From Porticoccaceae bacterium (GTDB lineage Bacteria > Pseudomonadota > Gammaproteobacteria > Pseudomonadales > Porticoccaceae), in assembly GCA_003491845.1 (NCBI GenBank), contig DNBN01000005.1:2821-25463 (forward strand): a DNA stretch of 22,643 nucleotides, in the 5' to 3' direction. Shown in pieces: positions 7,839-14,789 of the stretch. A program made the translations under genes and the position numbers. The stretch's first letter is position 1; every line of letters starts with the position of its first letter. Under the pieces are notes generated by a model. It was not told the origin of the DNA. It ran no database searches and worked only from the letters and a program-made list of their open reading frames with translations.

Positions 7839-8624
7839 CTACAGATTGTTATTAAGGAATCGCAACATGCCATCAGCTGCAGATATTGCTTTTGAGTTCA
7901 CCTCATAAGCGCGCTGCGTCTCAATCATGTTGACCATTTCTTCAACGACATTAACGTTGGAAGCCTCAAGAGATCCCTGCATTAACATGCCATTGCCGGT
8001 TTCGCCGGGATTACCGACCTGAGCTGTGCCACTTGCCTCAGTTTCGGCATAAAGATTTCGTCCCAGCGGTTTAAGTCCCGCATTATTAGGGAACCGAGAC
8101 AACTGAATTTGTCCTGCCTGAGCCGAACCGCCACCATTAGCTAGTGAGACAGTAACTGTGCCATCTCGGCCGATGGTAATACTTTCAGCATTGGCATCGA
8201 TATTAATAGGTGGATTGAGGGCTTCACCACCTGCAGTGACAAGGTTACCGTCAGCTGATAATTTTAATGAGCCGTCTCTGGTGTAAGCAAAAGTGCCATC
8301 TTTTTGCAAAACAGATAGAAACCCATCACCAGTAATAGCTAAATCAAGAGCGTTTTCAGTGGTAATAATGTTGCCCTGTCCGTGGAGTTTTTCAGTAGCC
8401 AAAACACGCGTACCTGTACCAAGCATTAGGCCAGTGGGGGCTTGTGAATCAGCATCTGTCTGACCACCAGCTGGGGTGATATTTTGGTAGAGTAGATCTT
8501 CAAACACAGCTCTGTCTTTTTTGAAGCCTGTGGTGTTGACGTTAGCCAAGTTGTTGGAAATAACCTGCATACGCGTTTTTTGCGCAGTCAATCCAGTTTT
8601 GGCAATCCAAAGTGAAGCATCCAT
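7839..8624 (-). CDS. flgG: FlgG, distal rod protein
   Basis: FlgG builds the long distal part of the drive-shaft rod. The N-terminus (MDASLWIAKTGLTAQKTRMQ, then VISNNLANVNTTGFKKDRA) has the bacterial flagellar rod signature. The C-terminus (SLEASNVNVVEEMVNMIETQ, then RAYEVNSKAISAADGML) is the conserved end shared by rod and hook proteins. The 261 residues match the family's near-constant length of about 260. GAGGAT lies upstream of the ATG, in a 43-nt gap after flgF. Confidence 0.97.
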   Translation of the reverse strand: MDASLWIAKTGLTAQKTRMQVISNNLANVNTTGFKKDRAVFEDLLYQNITPAGGQTDADSQAPTGLMLGTGTRVLATEKLHGQGNIITTENALDLAITGDGFLSVLQKDGTFAYTRDGSLKLSADGNLVTAGGEALNPPINIDANAESITIGRDGTVTVSLANGGGSAQAGQIQLSRFPNNAGLKPLGRNLYAETEASGTAQVGNPGETGNGMLMQGSLEASNVNVVEEMVNMIETQRAYEVNSKAISAADGMLRFLNNNL

Positions 8625-8667
8625 AATTATTATCCTCTATTAAACTATCTTGTTTTTTTATCTACAG

Positions 8668-9429
8668 TTAAGAAATACGCATCATTGATGCACCACTCTC
8701 ATCAATAGATTTAGCTTCTGATACAGTTTTAATTTTTGCCTCAAATGCTCTGCTAAAATCCATAAGTTTGACCATGGCTTCTACAGGGTTGACATTACTG
8801 CCTTCCAATGCACCTGTGGTTAAGGTGGCAGGCTCTGGACCTTGAGGAAAATCTTGACCGCGATAATCCTCATCCAAAGGCTCAAAAAGACCATCAGTGC
8901 GCCTAATTAAAGGCATCTCACTAGCATCTCTTAGCATAAGCTGGCCAATCTCCGTCGCCGGTAGGTTTGGCGTGGCAAGAGATTGTCCTCGCACCGTACC
9001 ATCTGGCCCTATACTAACCAACTGCCCAGGAGGAACAGTAATCGGACCTGATTCACCCAAAATAACTTGGCCAGCAGCATTTTCAAGTAAGCCTGTTGCA
9101 GATACTCTTAGGTCTCCACGACGGGTAAAACCCACATCGCCATCAGTTGCCTGTACACCCAGAACAGTCTTGTCGTTCATGGCGACATCCAACGCATGGC
9201 CAGTCATGTTAAATGCCCCTGGATGAAGTTTAATTACTTCTTGGGAGGCCATGCCTGGTGCAACTCGCGTATTGAATCCAGCGCCATTCACTTCTCGAGC
9301 TTGCTCAGCCAAAGCATAACTTTCCTTGAATCCTACGGTGGATACATTGGCTAAGCTGTTGGTAATCTGAGCTCGAAGTTGCCCCTGGTTTCTAATTGAG
9401 GCTAACGCGGTGAAAGCTAACTTGTCCAT
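8668..9429 (-). CDS. flgF: FlgF, proximal rod protein
   Basis: FlgF is a proximal rod subunit. The first residues (MDKLAFTALASIRNQGQLRA, then TNSLANVSTVGFKES) are a diverged version of the NNLAN rod motif. The end (GALEGSNVNPVEAMVKLMDF, then SRAFEAKIKTVSEA) is the common rod/hook C-terminus, in the typical FlgF form with MDFSRAFE. The 253 residues are normal. AGGAGC stands before the ATG. It lies 27 nt downstream of flgE and forms one operon with flgG. Confidence 0.95.
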   Translation of the reverse strand: MDKLAFTALASIRNQGQLRAQITNSLANVSTVGFKESYALAEQAREVNGAGFNTRVAPGMASQEVIKLHPGAFNMTGHALDVAMNDKTVLGVQATDGDVGFTRRGDLRVSATGLLENAAGQVILGESGPITVPPGQLVSIGPDGTVRGQSLATPNLPATEIGQLMLRDASEMPLIRRTDGLFEPLDEDYRGQDFPQGPEPATLTTGALEGSNVNPVEAMVKLMDFSRAFEAKIKTVSEAKSIDESGASMMRIS

Positions 9430-9456
9430 GAACTGCTCCTATCAATGCGTATTCAA

Positions 9457-10710
9457 TTATCCGCGCATATTAATAATGGTTGAGGTCAAAGTTGAACTTG
9501 TTTCAATCGCCTTGGCATTGGCCTGGAAATTACGCTGTGCGCTGATAAGATCAACAAGCTCTGCGGTCAAATCAACATTAGATCGCTCCAGCGCACCGGA
9601 TCGGATCGTGCCAAATCCAGCTGAGCCTGCAGCACCATAAGTTGCACCACCAGAATTGGCCGTAGTGGCATACTTGGTTCCGCCGGTTTGTTTCAAGCCG
9701 GGTGTTGAACTAAAATTAGCAAGGTTAATTCGGCCCACATCTTGTTGCTCGCCGTTTGAATAGGTAGTTCTCACTGAACCATTTTCGGCAATATCAATAT
9801 TAACCAGTCCACCGGGGGGAAATCCATTCTCCGTCAGGCTAACTGCTTTAAAACCACCTGCAACACCATTTGGATTTACAGTCAATACAACATCTTTACT
9901 ACTGGTTGGCAAATTAACTGCTGATAAAGTAATCTCCGCACCAGTACCGGTGCCAGTAGCATTGGCAATGGTTAAATCAACGGAGGGACCAGCCTGAACA
10001 CCATCAACATAGGCTGTCGCTTTCCAGGTGTCATCGCCGACACCGTTATCTGCAGTATCGGTCATCTTTTGGTAATAGACAGTTGTCTGATAGCCGTTAC
10101 CTTCATCATCATAAAGACTGAACGTCTGCGCTTCGTTATAGGTAGTAGCATTCAAAGGATCTAAAGTGGGTGTTGGAGGAGTAGCCCCAGAACCGTCATC
10201 TAAAGCTGCTCCTACTAAGGGAATGTTAAGTGATATTGTGCCAACAGTACTTGCAGCAGCTGGGAAGTCACGGGCAATAGTCAAACCCTGAGTAGCGACG
10301 TTAAAGTTACTAGTACCGTCGGTATTTAATGGATGCACCTGTAAACCATTGCCTTCGTCATTCACCATCAATCCGTTTTCATCAAGCATGAATGCACCAT
10401 TACGCGTGAATAACTCTTGACCATCAGGGGTTTTTATGGGGAAAAAACCATCACCGGCAATAGCCAAATCCAACGTATTAGCAGAAGACTCAATATTGCC
10501 CTGAGTGAATTGCTGATTAACCGCCAACAAAGACACACCACTGCCCACTGAATTTGAAGATTTTTGTGTTGTAGAGGTTGCAAAAATATCTCCAAAAACT
10601 GCGTCCGAACGCTTAAAACTCGTAGTACCTGCGTTAGCAATGTTATTAGAGGTAACAGACAGCTCCGTTGCTGCTGCGTTTAAACCTGTTAATGATGTAT
10701 AAAATGACAT
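9457..10710 (-). CDS. flgE: FlgE, hook protein
   Basis: FlgE polymerises into the hook, the flexible joint. The N-terminus (MSFYTSLTGLNAAATELSVT, then SNNIANAGTTSFKRSDAVFG) and the C-terminus (RSNVDLTAELVDLISAQRNF, then QANAKAIETSSTL) are classic for FlgE. The middle, about residues 140-330, holds variable surface domains, including EAQTFSLYDDEGNGYQTTVY, a stretch typical of the FlgE D2 region. At 417 residues it is close to the usual 400-460. AAAGGA precedes the ATG. Its length control is expected from a FliK protein; one FliK-like gene lies at 14786-15847. Confidence 0.97.
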   Translation of the reverse strand: MSFYTSLTGLNAAATELSVTSNNIANAGTTSFKRSDAVFGDIFATSTTQKSSNSVGSGVSLLAVNQQFTQGNIESSANTLDLAIAGDGFFPIKTPDGQELFTRNGAFMLDENGLMVNDEGNGLQVHPLNTDGTSNFNVATQGLTIARDFPAAASTVGTISLNIPLVGAALDDGSGATPPTPTLDPLNATTYNEAQTFSLYDDEGNGYQTTVYYQKMTDTADNGVGDDTWKATAYVDGVQAGPSVDLTIANATGTGTGAEITLSAVNLPTSSKDVVLTVNPNGVAGGFKAVSLTENGFPPGGLVNIDIAENGSVRTTYSNGEQQDVGRINLANFSSTPGLKQTGGTKYATTANSGGATYGAAGSAGFGTIRSGALERSNVDLTAELVDLISAQRNFQANAKAIETSSTLTSTIINMRG

Positions 10711-10729
10711 TTATATATTCCTTTTATTA

Positions 10730-11437
10730 TTAATAATCTGTGTTCAAATAATAAGCGCTGATGCGCTCTACCTGTGATAACGAAACGTACTTTCCATCGT
10801 TGATTTCTAATGTAAGTTCTTGCAAATTAGCATCCCACTTCACACTTTTTACCTGCGAAACTGTTGATACCGGCGCGCCCTTCACCTCACCATTGAGCGC
10901 TACATTCGCACTCATGATGTAATTCCCTTTCGGCGCAACGTCACCTGTATTAGTTCTGCCGTTCCAAGACAGATCGTGATTACCCGGACCACGGCTACCA
11001 AGATTTTCAGAATAAATAAGCTCTCCAGTATCTTGATCATGGATGTCTAGAAGTAGCGCTTCAGCACCGAAATCCAGCTTGGCTACACCCTCAGCCTGTT
11101 GCCCACCAGCATTCGCAAAAGCCCCCCCAGGGACTAATACGCCTTTACCCATGAGGTTAGCACCAGCTATCATTTGATCTTGGCGCATTGCTGAAGACAT
11201 TGACTCAAGAGACGTCTGCATCCCTTTAATCCCTTCAACAGACGAAAATTGAGCTAGCTGAGCAACAAATGCCTCATTGTCCATAGGGTCCAGAGGATCC
11301 TGATTAGTTAATTGCGTCGTAAGCAGCTGTAAAAAGGCATCACGACCTAACAGGTCATCCTCCGCCGCTGTGCTCATTTGTTGATCAGCATATTGTGCAC
11401 TGGTCAAAAAAGAACTCGTTGTTAATGTATCAACCAT
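10730..11437 (-). CDS. flgD: FlgD, hook cap / hook assembly scaffold
   Basis: FlgD caps the growing hook and is discarded when the hook is finished. The conserved N-terminal region contains GRDAFLQLLTTQLTNQDPLD, then PMDNEAFVAQLAQFSSVEGI, the diagnostic FlgD block. About residues 115-200 carry the Ig/tudor-like domain: LDIHDQDTGELIYSENLG, then GNHDLSWNGRTNTGDVAPKG. The 235 residues are normal. AAGGAT serves as ribosome site, and flgC ends 11 nt upstream. Confidence 0.96.
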   Translation of the reverse strand: MVDTLTTSSFLTSAQYADQQMSTAAEDDLLGRDAFLQLLTTQLTNQDPLDPMDNEAFVAQLAQFSSVEGIKGMQTSLESMSSAMRQDQMIAGANLMGKGVLVPGGAFANAGGQQAEGVAKLDFGAEALLLDIHDQDTGELIYSENLGSRGPGNHDLSWNGRTNTGDVAPKGNYIMSANVALNGEVKGAPVSTVSQVKSVKWDANLQELTLEINDGKYVSLSQVERISAYYLNTDY

Positions 11438-11448
11438 AATTCTGATCC

Positions 11449-11874
11449 TTAAGCCTTGGTTATTTCGATGGTTCGCATCATCAATTGACGAGCTGTATTA
11501 ACCACTTCGACATTATTTTGGTAGCTTCTAGCTGCTGCCATCATTTCCACCATCTCGGTAACCTCATTGACATTAGACATGTAAACAAACCCGTCTTCGT
11601 CGGCATTTGGATTACCTGGATCATGGATTTTTCCGTTTGGCGCCTCATCAATAGCAATCTCAACAACCCTGACACCACCAACGGCCGGCTGTTGCCCATT
11701 AATCTGCTGTTCAGCTAGCATTGTTTGAAAAACTGGACGCTTTGCCTTAAAAGCCTCAGCTTCAGAGGGCGCTGTAGAGCCGGCATTAGCCATATTTGAT
11801 GCGCTGGCATTCATGCGAATCATTTGTGCGCCCAAAGCTGAACCTGCTACTCCAAAAATATTGTTAAATGACAT
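11449..11874 (-). CDS. flgC: FlgC, proximal rod protein
   Basis: FlgC is a proximal rod subunit joining the MS-ring side of the rod to FlgF/FlgG. The N-terminus (NIFGVAGSALGAQMIRMNAS, then ASNMANAGS) and the C-terminus (DEDGFVYMSNVNEVTEMVEM, then MAAARSYQNNVEVVNTARQL) match the family, including the PNADEDGFVYMSNVN block characteristic of FlgC. The 141 residues are typical. A good ribosome site, GAGGAG, stands before the ATG, and the gap after flgB is only 3 nt. Confidence 0.97.
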   Translation of the reverse strand: MSFNNIFGVAGSALGAQMIRMNASASNMANAGSTAPSEAEAFKAKRPVFQTMLAEQQINGQQPAVGGVRVVEIAIDEAPNGKIHDPGNPNADEDGFVYMSNVNEVTEMVEMMAAARSYQNNVEVVNTARQLMMRTIEITKA

Positions 11875-11877
11875 GCT

Positions 11878-12261
11878 TTAATCTCCTCTCAACACTTTTC
11901 TGATCGCGGAAATGTCACCCTCAAGGAATCTGAGAGTTGCCTGGTATTCCGCTGCGGCCCTACCGTACTTAGCCTGTTCAACACTTATCTCTACCGTATT
12001 GCCATCTGAAGACGCATTTAACGGTTTGGTATAAAACAAATTTGGACTAGCGCCTTCAAATGAACTCACATGGCCAGCGTGGGTTGTTTTAATCTCGTTA
12101 CCTTGCTGCACACCCTTAAGCGCTGATCTAAAATCAAGATCCTGCGCTTTGAAGTTTGGCGTATCAGCATTGGCTATGTTTCGAGACAATACTTCCATAC
12201 GCTCGCTTCTCAAGCTGAGTGCTTGTCCATGAAGGCCTAATGTTGAATCGAATAATTTCAT
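11878..12261 (-). CDS. flgB: FlgB, proximal rod protein, first gene of the rod-hook operon
   Basis: FlgB is a proximal rod subunit. SLRSERMEVLSRNIANADTP, then NFKAQDLDF at about residues 17-45 is the FlgB signature, and the C-terminal half ends with QATLRFLEGDISAIRKVLRG. The 127 residues match the usual 130-140. GAGGATG precedes the ATG. It is the first gene of the long minus-strand run. The sigma-54 promoter at 12330-12347 gives a leader of about 59 nt. The 254-nt region between its start and that of the divergent flgA is AT-rich. Confidence 0.96.
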   Translation of the reverse strand: MKLFDSTLGLHGQALSLRSERMEVLSRNIANADTPNFKAQDLDFRSALKGVQQGNEIKTTHAGHVSSFEGASPNLFYTKPLNASSDGNTVEISVEQAKYGRAAAEYQATLRFLEGDISAIRKVLRGD

Positions 12262-12329
12262 AACATCCTCATTAAAGTTTCACCAACTTGTGTCGATTAT
12301 CTGACAGAGAGGGTTTCTTTCCTTGGATA

Positions 12330-12347
12330 ATGCAAATGCAATGCCAA
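12330..12347 (-). promoter_or_regulatory. Sigma-54 promoter of the flgBCDEFGHIJK operon
   Basis: The minus strand reads TTGGCATTGCATTTGCAT. The -24 GG and -12 GC are exactly 12 positions apart, and the flanks agree with the consensus TTGGCAC-N5-TTGCAT. The predicted start is near 12320, about 59 nt upstream of the flgB ATG. This matches the sigma-54 control of flgB operons known in Pseudomonas and Vibrio, which requires an activator of the FleR/FlrC type (not in this window). Confidence 0.85.
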
Positions 12348-12413
12348 AAGTAGGTTTTTATTTATTTATTAAAATTAAACGTTAATAATCAACTACTTAA
12401 ATAATTGTTAAAA

Positions 12414-12427
12414 TTCAATAAATTAAA
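12414..12427. promoter_or_regulatory. Possible FleQ/FlrA-like activator site upstream of the flgB promoter
   Basis: TTCAATAAATTAAA agrees at 11 of 14 positions with the Pseudomonas FleQ box GTCAATAAATTGAC as I recall it. It lies about 95-107 bp upstream of the predicted flgB start, a normal enhancer position. The surrounding DNA is very AT-rich, so a chance match is quite possible. Confidence 0.25.
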
Positions 12428-12515
12428 GAGTTTGCCGCTTCGGCCAATGTTTGCCGTCTTTATTTGCCACCCTGTCGGTATTGCGTCACTCTTCGAGGTA
12501 CTCCATACTGAGGGT

Positions 12516-13580
12516 ATGAAATTATTAAATCGGGCTCTACTATTATCCCTATTGCTCTGGTGCTGTGTTGCTCAGGGCACCCCTGGATTAGGGTTTGACA
12601 AACAGGCGCTTATTAATCAAGCCATGAACTGGGTCGCTCTAGAAGCGGATGTTAATAAGGATCAAATCATCATTAAAGCAACCGATCGACGACTGAGAAT
12701 ACCAACATGCCCATCGCTTTTTGATATTGCTTTTTCCGTTCCAACAAGCCAAGAATCTATTCGAGTAGAATGCCCTGATACAGGCTGGTCAGTGTTTATC
12801 GGTGTAAAACTAATAAAATATTCGAAGGTGCTTACCTTTAATAGAGATATGCTAGTCGGGGACAAAATTACTCTAGCGAACGTTCAATTAATTGAAATTC
12901 CGGATCGAATCTCAGGCGCTATATCTAACAAAGCTGCCGCGGAGGGCATGACGCTTAAAAGGGATGTAGAAGCGGGTGATTTGGTATTACAAAGCTTGGT
13001 GGACCGCACCATCACGGTCTTTATGGTAAACAAAGATATTCTCTCTGGAGAGAAAATTACCATCGATGATGTAAACCTTGTTGAAAAGTCGATAAAAAAA
13101 ATTGGCAATCAACACCAATTTCCATTGCGATTACTCTCAACCGCTACTGCCTCCGGTGACTTACTAGCAGGAACTATTCTCTCGAAAAAAGACTTAAATA
13201 TTGAAACACTGCTGGTTATGAGTACTAAAACAATTCAGCGGGGACAGATCGTGTCCAGCGCAAATATAAAGGTACAACCTTTTTATGGGAAGGTGCCAAA
13301 TGATGCTTTAATCCAGCCACCAAACAACATCATTATGCAGGCGCGCAGAACCATCAGAGCAGGTCAAGTCGTTCGAGCATCAGACTTACAAGAAGGCACT
13401 TTAGTTACAAAAGGTGATAGTATACTGTTGGTCATAAGCAAGGGTGCCCTTGAAATATCTACGCCAATGGTCGCAAAAGAAAATGGCAAAATTGGTCAAC
13501 AAATTACGCTGATCAATCCTGAATCAGGGGAACAAGTCAAAGGAGTGATTATCGGCCCTGGAAAAGCTTCTGGCCTCTAA
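12516..13580 (+). CDS. flgA: FlgA, P-ring assembly chaperone, enlarged form with three SAF-like units
   Basis: FlgA is a periplasmic chaperone for FlgI. I chose ATG at 12516 because it gives a clear signal peptide (MKLLNRALLLSLLLWCCVAQG); AGGG is just 1 nt upstream, so the ribosome site is poor. An in-frame TTG at 12405 would add 37 non-signal-like residues. The product is 354 residues, against about 220-250 usually. The N-terminal FlgA domain (about residues 25-104) has the paired Cys of the family (IPTCPSLF and VECPDTGW). Three SAF-like stretches then follow at about 105-163 (LVGDKITLANVQLIEIP), 164-228 (LSGEKITIDDVNLVEK) and 229-290 (RRTIRAGQVVRASDLQEG). The usual C-terminal block follows (GDSILLVISKGALEISTPMV through GEQVKGVIIGPG). 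It is divergent from flgB and upstream of flgM. Confidence 0.88.
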   Translation: MKLLNRALLLSLLLWCCVAQGTPGLGFDKQALINQAMNWVALEADVNKDQIIIKATDRRLRIPTCPSLFDIAFSVPTSQESIRVECPDTGWSVFIGVKLIKYSKVLTFNRDMLVGDKITLANVQLIEIPDRISGAISNKAAAEGMTLKRDVEAGDLVLQSLVDRTITVFMVNKDILSGEKITIDDVNLVEKSIKKIGNQHQFPLRLLSTATASGDLLAGTILSKKDLNIETLLVMSTKTIQRGQIVSSANIKVQPFYGKVPNDALIQPPNNIIMQARRTIRAGQVVRASDLQEGTLVTKGDSILLVISKGALEISTPMVAKENGKIGQQITLINPESGEQVKGVIIGPGKASGL

Positions 13581-13603
13581 ATAAAATAAATGAAAAAATA
13601 TAT

Positions 13604-13630
13604 TAAAGAATAGTAAAGTAGTGCCGATGT
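13604..13630 (+). promoter_or_regulatory. Sigma-28 (FliA) promoter of flgM
   Basis: TAAA, exactly 15 nt, then GCCGATGT, against the consensus TAAA-N15-GCCGATAA. It lies in the 93-nt gap between flgA and flgM, with a predicted leader of about 35 nt. Sigma-28 control of the gene for its own inhibitor is known in enterics and Pseudomonas. Confidence 0.78.
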
Positions 13631-13673
13631 AGTAGACGAAGAGTAGAAAGGGTAATCGCCCAAAGGAAAAATC

Positions 13674-13967
13674 ATGACAGACGCTATTTCGCAACTAAAC
13701 AAGCCGGTAACACCTGCCACTGTCAGTGCTGAAAAGCCCAAGCAAGCTGCGCCTGAAGCACCAGCAGCTGAAGCACCTAAAATTGAACGAAGAGCTGATG
13801 AATTTGTTCTTAGCGCTCAAGCTGAAAAGGAACTTTCAAGTGCTGAGTTTGATGAAGTGCTAGTTTCTCGCATTAAGACAGCTATCGCTGAAGGTAACTA
13901 TCCGGTTGATGCTAAGAAAGTTGCAGAAAAATTTGTTGCTCTTGAGAGTATGATTTACGGAAAATAA
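13674..13967 (+). CDS. flgM: FlgM, anti-sigma-28 factor
   Basis: FlgM binds FliA and blocks late flagellar genes until it is exported through the completed hook-basal body. The 97-residue product has a disordered, Pro/Ala/Glu-rich N-terminal half (an AAPEAPAAEAP run). The C-terminal sigma-binding helices are VSRIKTAIAEGNYPVDAKKV, then AEKFVALESMIYG, the FlgM signature. The length is normal. A good ribosome site (AAAGGA) lies 7 nt upstream. A sigma-28 promoter stands before it and a strong terminator after it, so it can be expressed as a single-gene unit as well as by read-through from flgA. Confidence 0.95.
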   Translation: MTDAISQLNKPVTPATVSAEKPKQAAPEAPAAEAPKIERRADEFVLSAQAEKELSSAEFDEVLVSRIKTAIAEGNYPVDAKKVAEKFVALESMIYGK

Positions 13968-13992
13968 ATCGTAGTTCTTAAGTTAGGCTCCC

Positions 13993-14023
13993 AAACACAA
14001 GGACACTTGTCCTTGTGTTTTTT
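13993..14023 (+). terminator. Strong intrinsic terminator after flgM
   Basis: A perfect inverted repeat pairs AAACACAAGGAC with GTCCTTGTGTTT around a 4-nt loop, and the plus strand continues directly into a run of six T. It begins 25 nt after the flgM stop. It should limit read-through into flgN. Confidence 0.9.
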
Positions 14024-14084
14024 GCTGTGTGGATGATTTAACAAAACTAATGCAACACTATTCTTGATCAAATGAGCTAGTTTT

Positions 14085-14510
14085 ATGGAAAATAAGACAC
14101 TGTTAAACCAAGCTTTAAATAAAGCTGCTGCACTGAAGGTCCTATTGGAGGACGAGTTTGAGGCATTAAAAGTTCAGCAATTGGATGTTTTTGAATCTCT
14201 GCAACAAGAGAAGCTAGATATACTGACATTTTTAGCTAGCGACTCTTTATCCAGCTACCTGAAGACTAACGCAGAAATATCTACTGAAAAAGATACCGCC
14301 CTAGCGTCATGGGACAATATTATTACTATAATTGGTGAATGCAAAGACCTGCACCGACGCAATCAGATTTTGATCAACCGAAAAATCGAATCGGTAAAAG
14401 GCGCATTACAAACTATTCAGTCTCCCAGTACCGCACCCTCAGTTGATGTATACGATCGTCTTGGCAAAATGAAATCTAGGCGGGGGCCAAAGCGGGCTAG
14501 AAACGTATAG
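14085..14510 (+). CDS. flgN: FlgN, export chaperone for FlgK and FlgL
   Basis: FlgN is a cytoplasmic chaperone that keeps the junction proteins unfolded for export. The 141-residue sequence is almost wholly helical: LLEDEFEALKVQQLDVFESL, then QQEKLDIL in the first half, then CKDLHRRNQILINRKIESVK, then GALQTI, then VYDRLGKM, matching the FlgN layout (E/L-rich helices, an RRNQxLI segment and a short YDxxG tail). The length is normal (about 140-155). The ribosome site is weak (GAG 8 nt before the ATG), and no clear promoter is visible in the 61 nt after the flgM terminator. Its stop codon abuts that of the convergent FlhB-like gene. Confidence 0.85.
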   Translation: MENKTLLNQALNKAAALKVLLEDEFEALKVQQLDVFESLQQEKLDILTFLASDSLSSYLKTNAEISTEKDTALASWDNIITIIGECKDLHRRNQILINRKIESVKGALQTIQSPSTAPSVDVYDRLGKMKSRRGPKRARNV

Positions 14511-14789
14511 CTAAGGTGTGTTATCTGTAGGATTTATACCTTTTAACCAATATGCCCAAGATAGGATAACGGCCACCGCGACATACAGATGCTCTGGAAT
14601 CTCAGCATCAAGATCCAAGTCACCCAACAATTCGACTAGTTGGGGATCCTCAGCGATGTATACTCCCTGCCTTCTGGCCTCAGCAATAATGCTCTCTGCG
14701 TTAATTCCATCAGCTTTAGCGGTAATAATAGGAACAGGATTTTCACCATACTCGATAGCGATGGCCTTCTTTTTAGATTTATATCTCAT
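14511..14789 (-). CDS. Orphan FlhB C-terminal-domain homologue (EscU/YscU/FlhB family)
   Basis: The 92 residues align with the part of FlhB that follows its autocleavage site. KKAIAIEYGENPVPIITAKA, then DGINAESIIAEARRQGVYIA, then EDPQLVELL, then IPEHLYVAVAVILSWAYWLK correspond to the FlhB segments YAVALKYDE, VVAKGAG, APPLARALY and IPGQLYAAVAEVLAWV. The membrane domain and the NPTH cleavage motif are both missing, so the protein begins about where the cleaved FlhB fragment would. FlhB switches export from hook to filament substrates. Similar stand-alone proteins are known, such as HP1575 of Helicobacter pylori (called FlhX), reported to act as a spare part for FlhB. The ATG overlaps the stop of the FliK-like gene (ATGA), indicating coupled translation. 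Confidence 0.85.
   Translation of the reverse strand: MRYKSKKKAIAIEYGENPVPIITAKADGINAESIIAEARRQGVYIAEDPQLVELLGDLDLDAEIPEHLYVAVAVILSWAYWLKGINPTDNTP

Noticed and set aside
12405..12515. Upstream TTG start for flgA
   Set aside because: The extra 37 residues would block a normal signal peptide, and the stretch overlaps apparent regulatory DNA.
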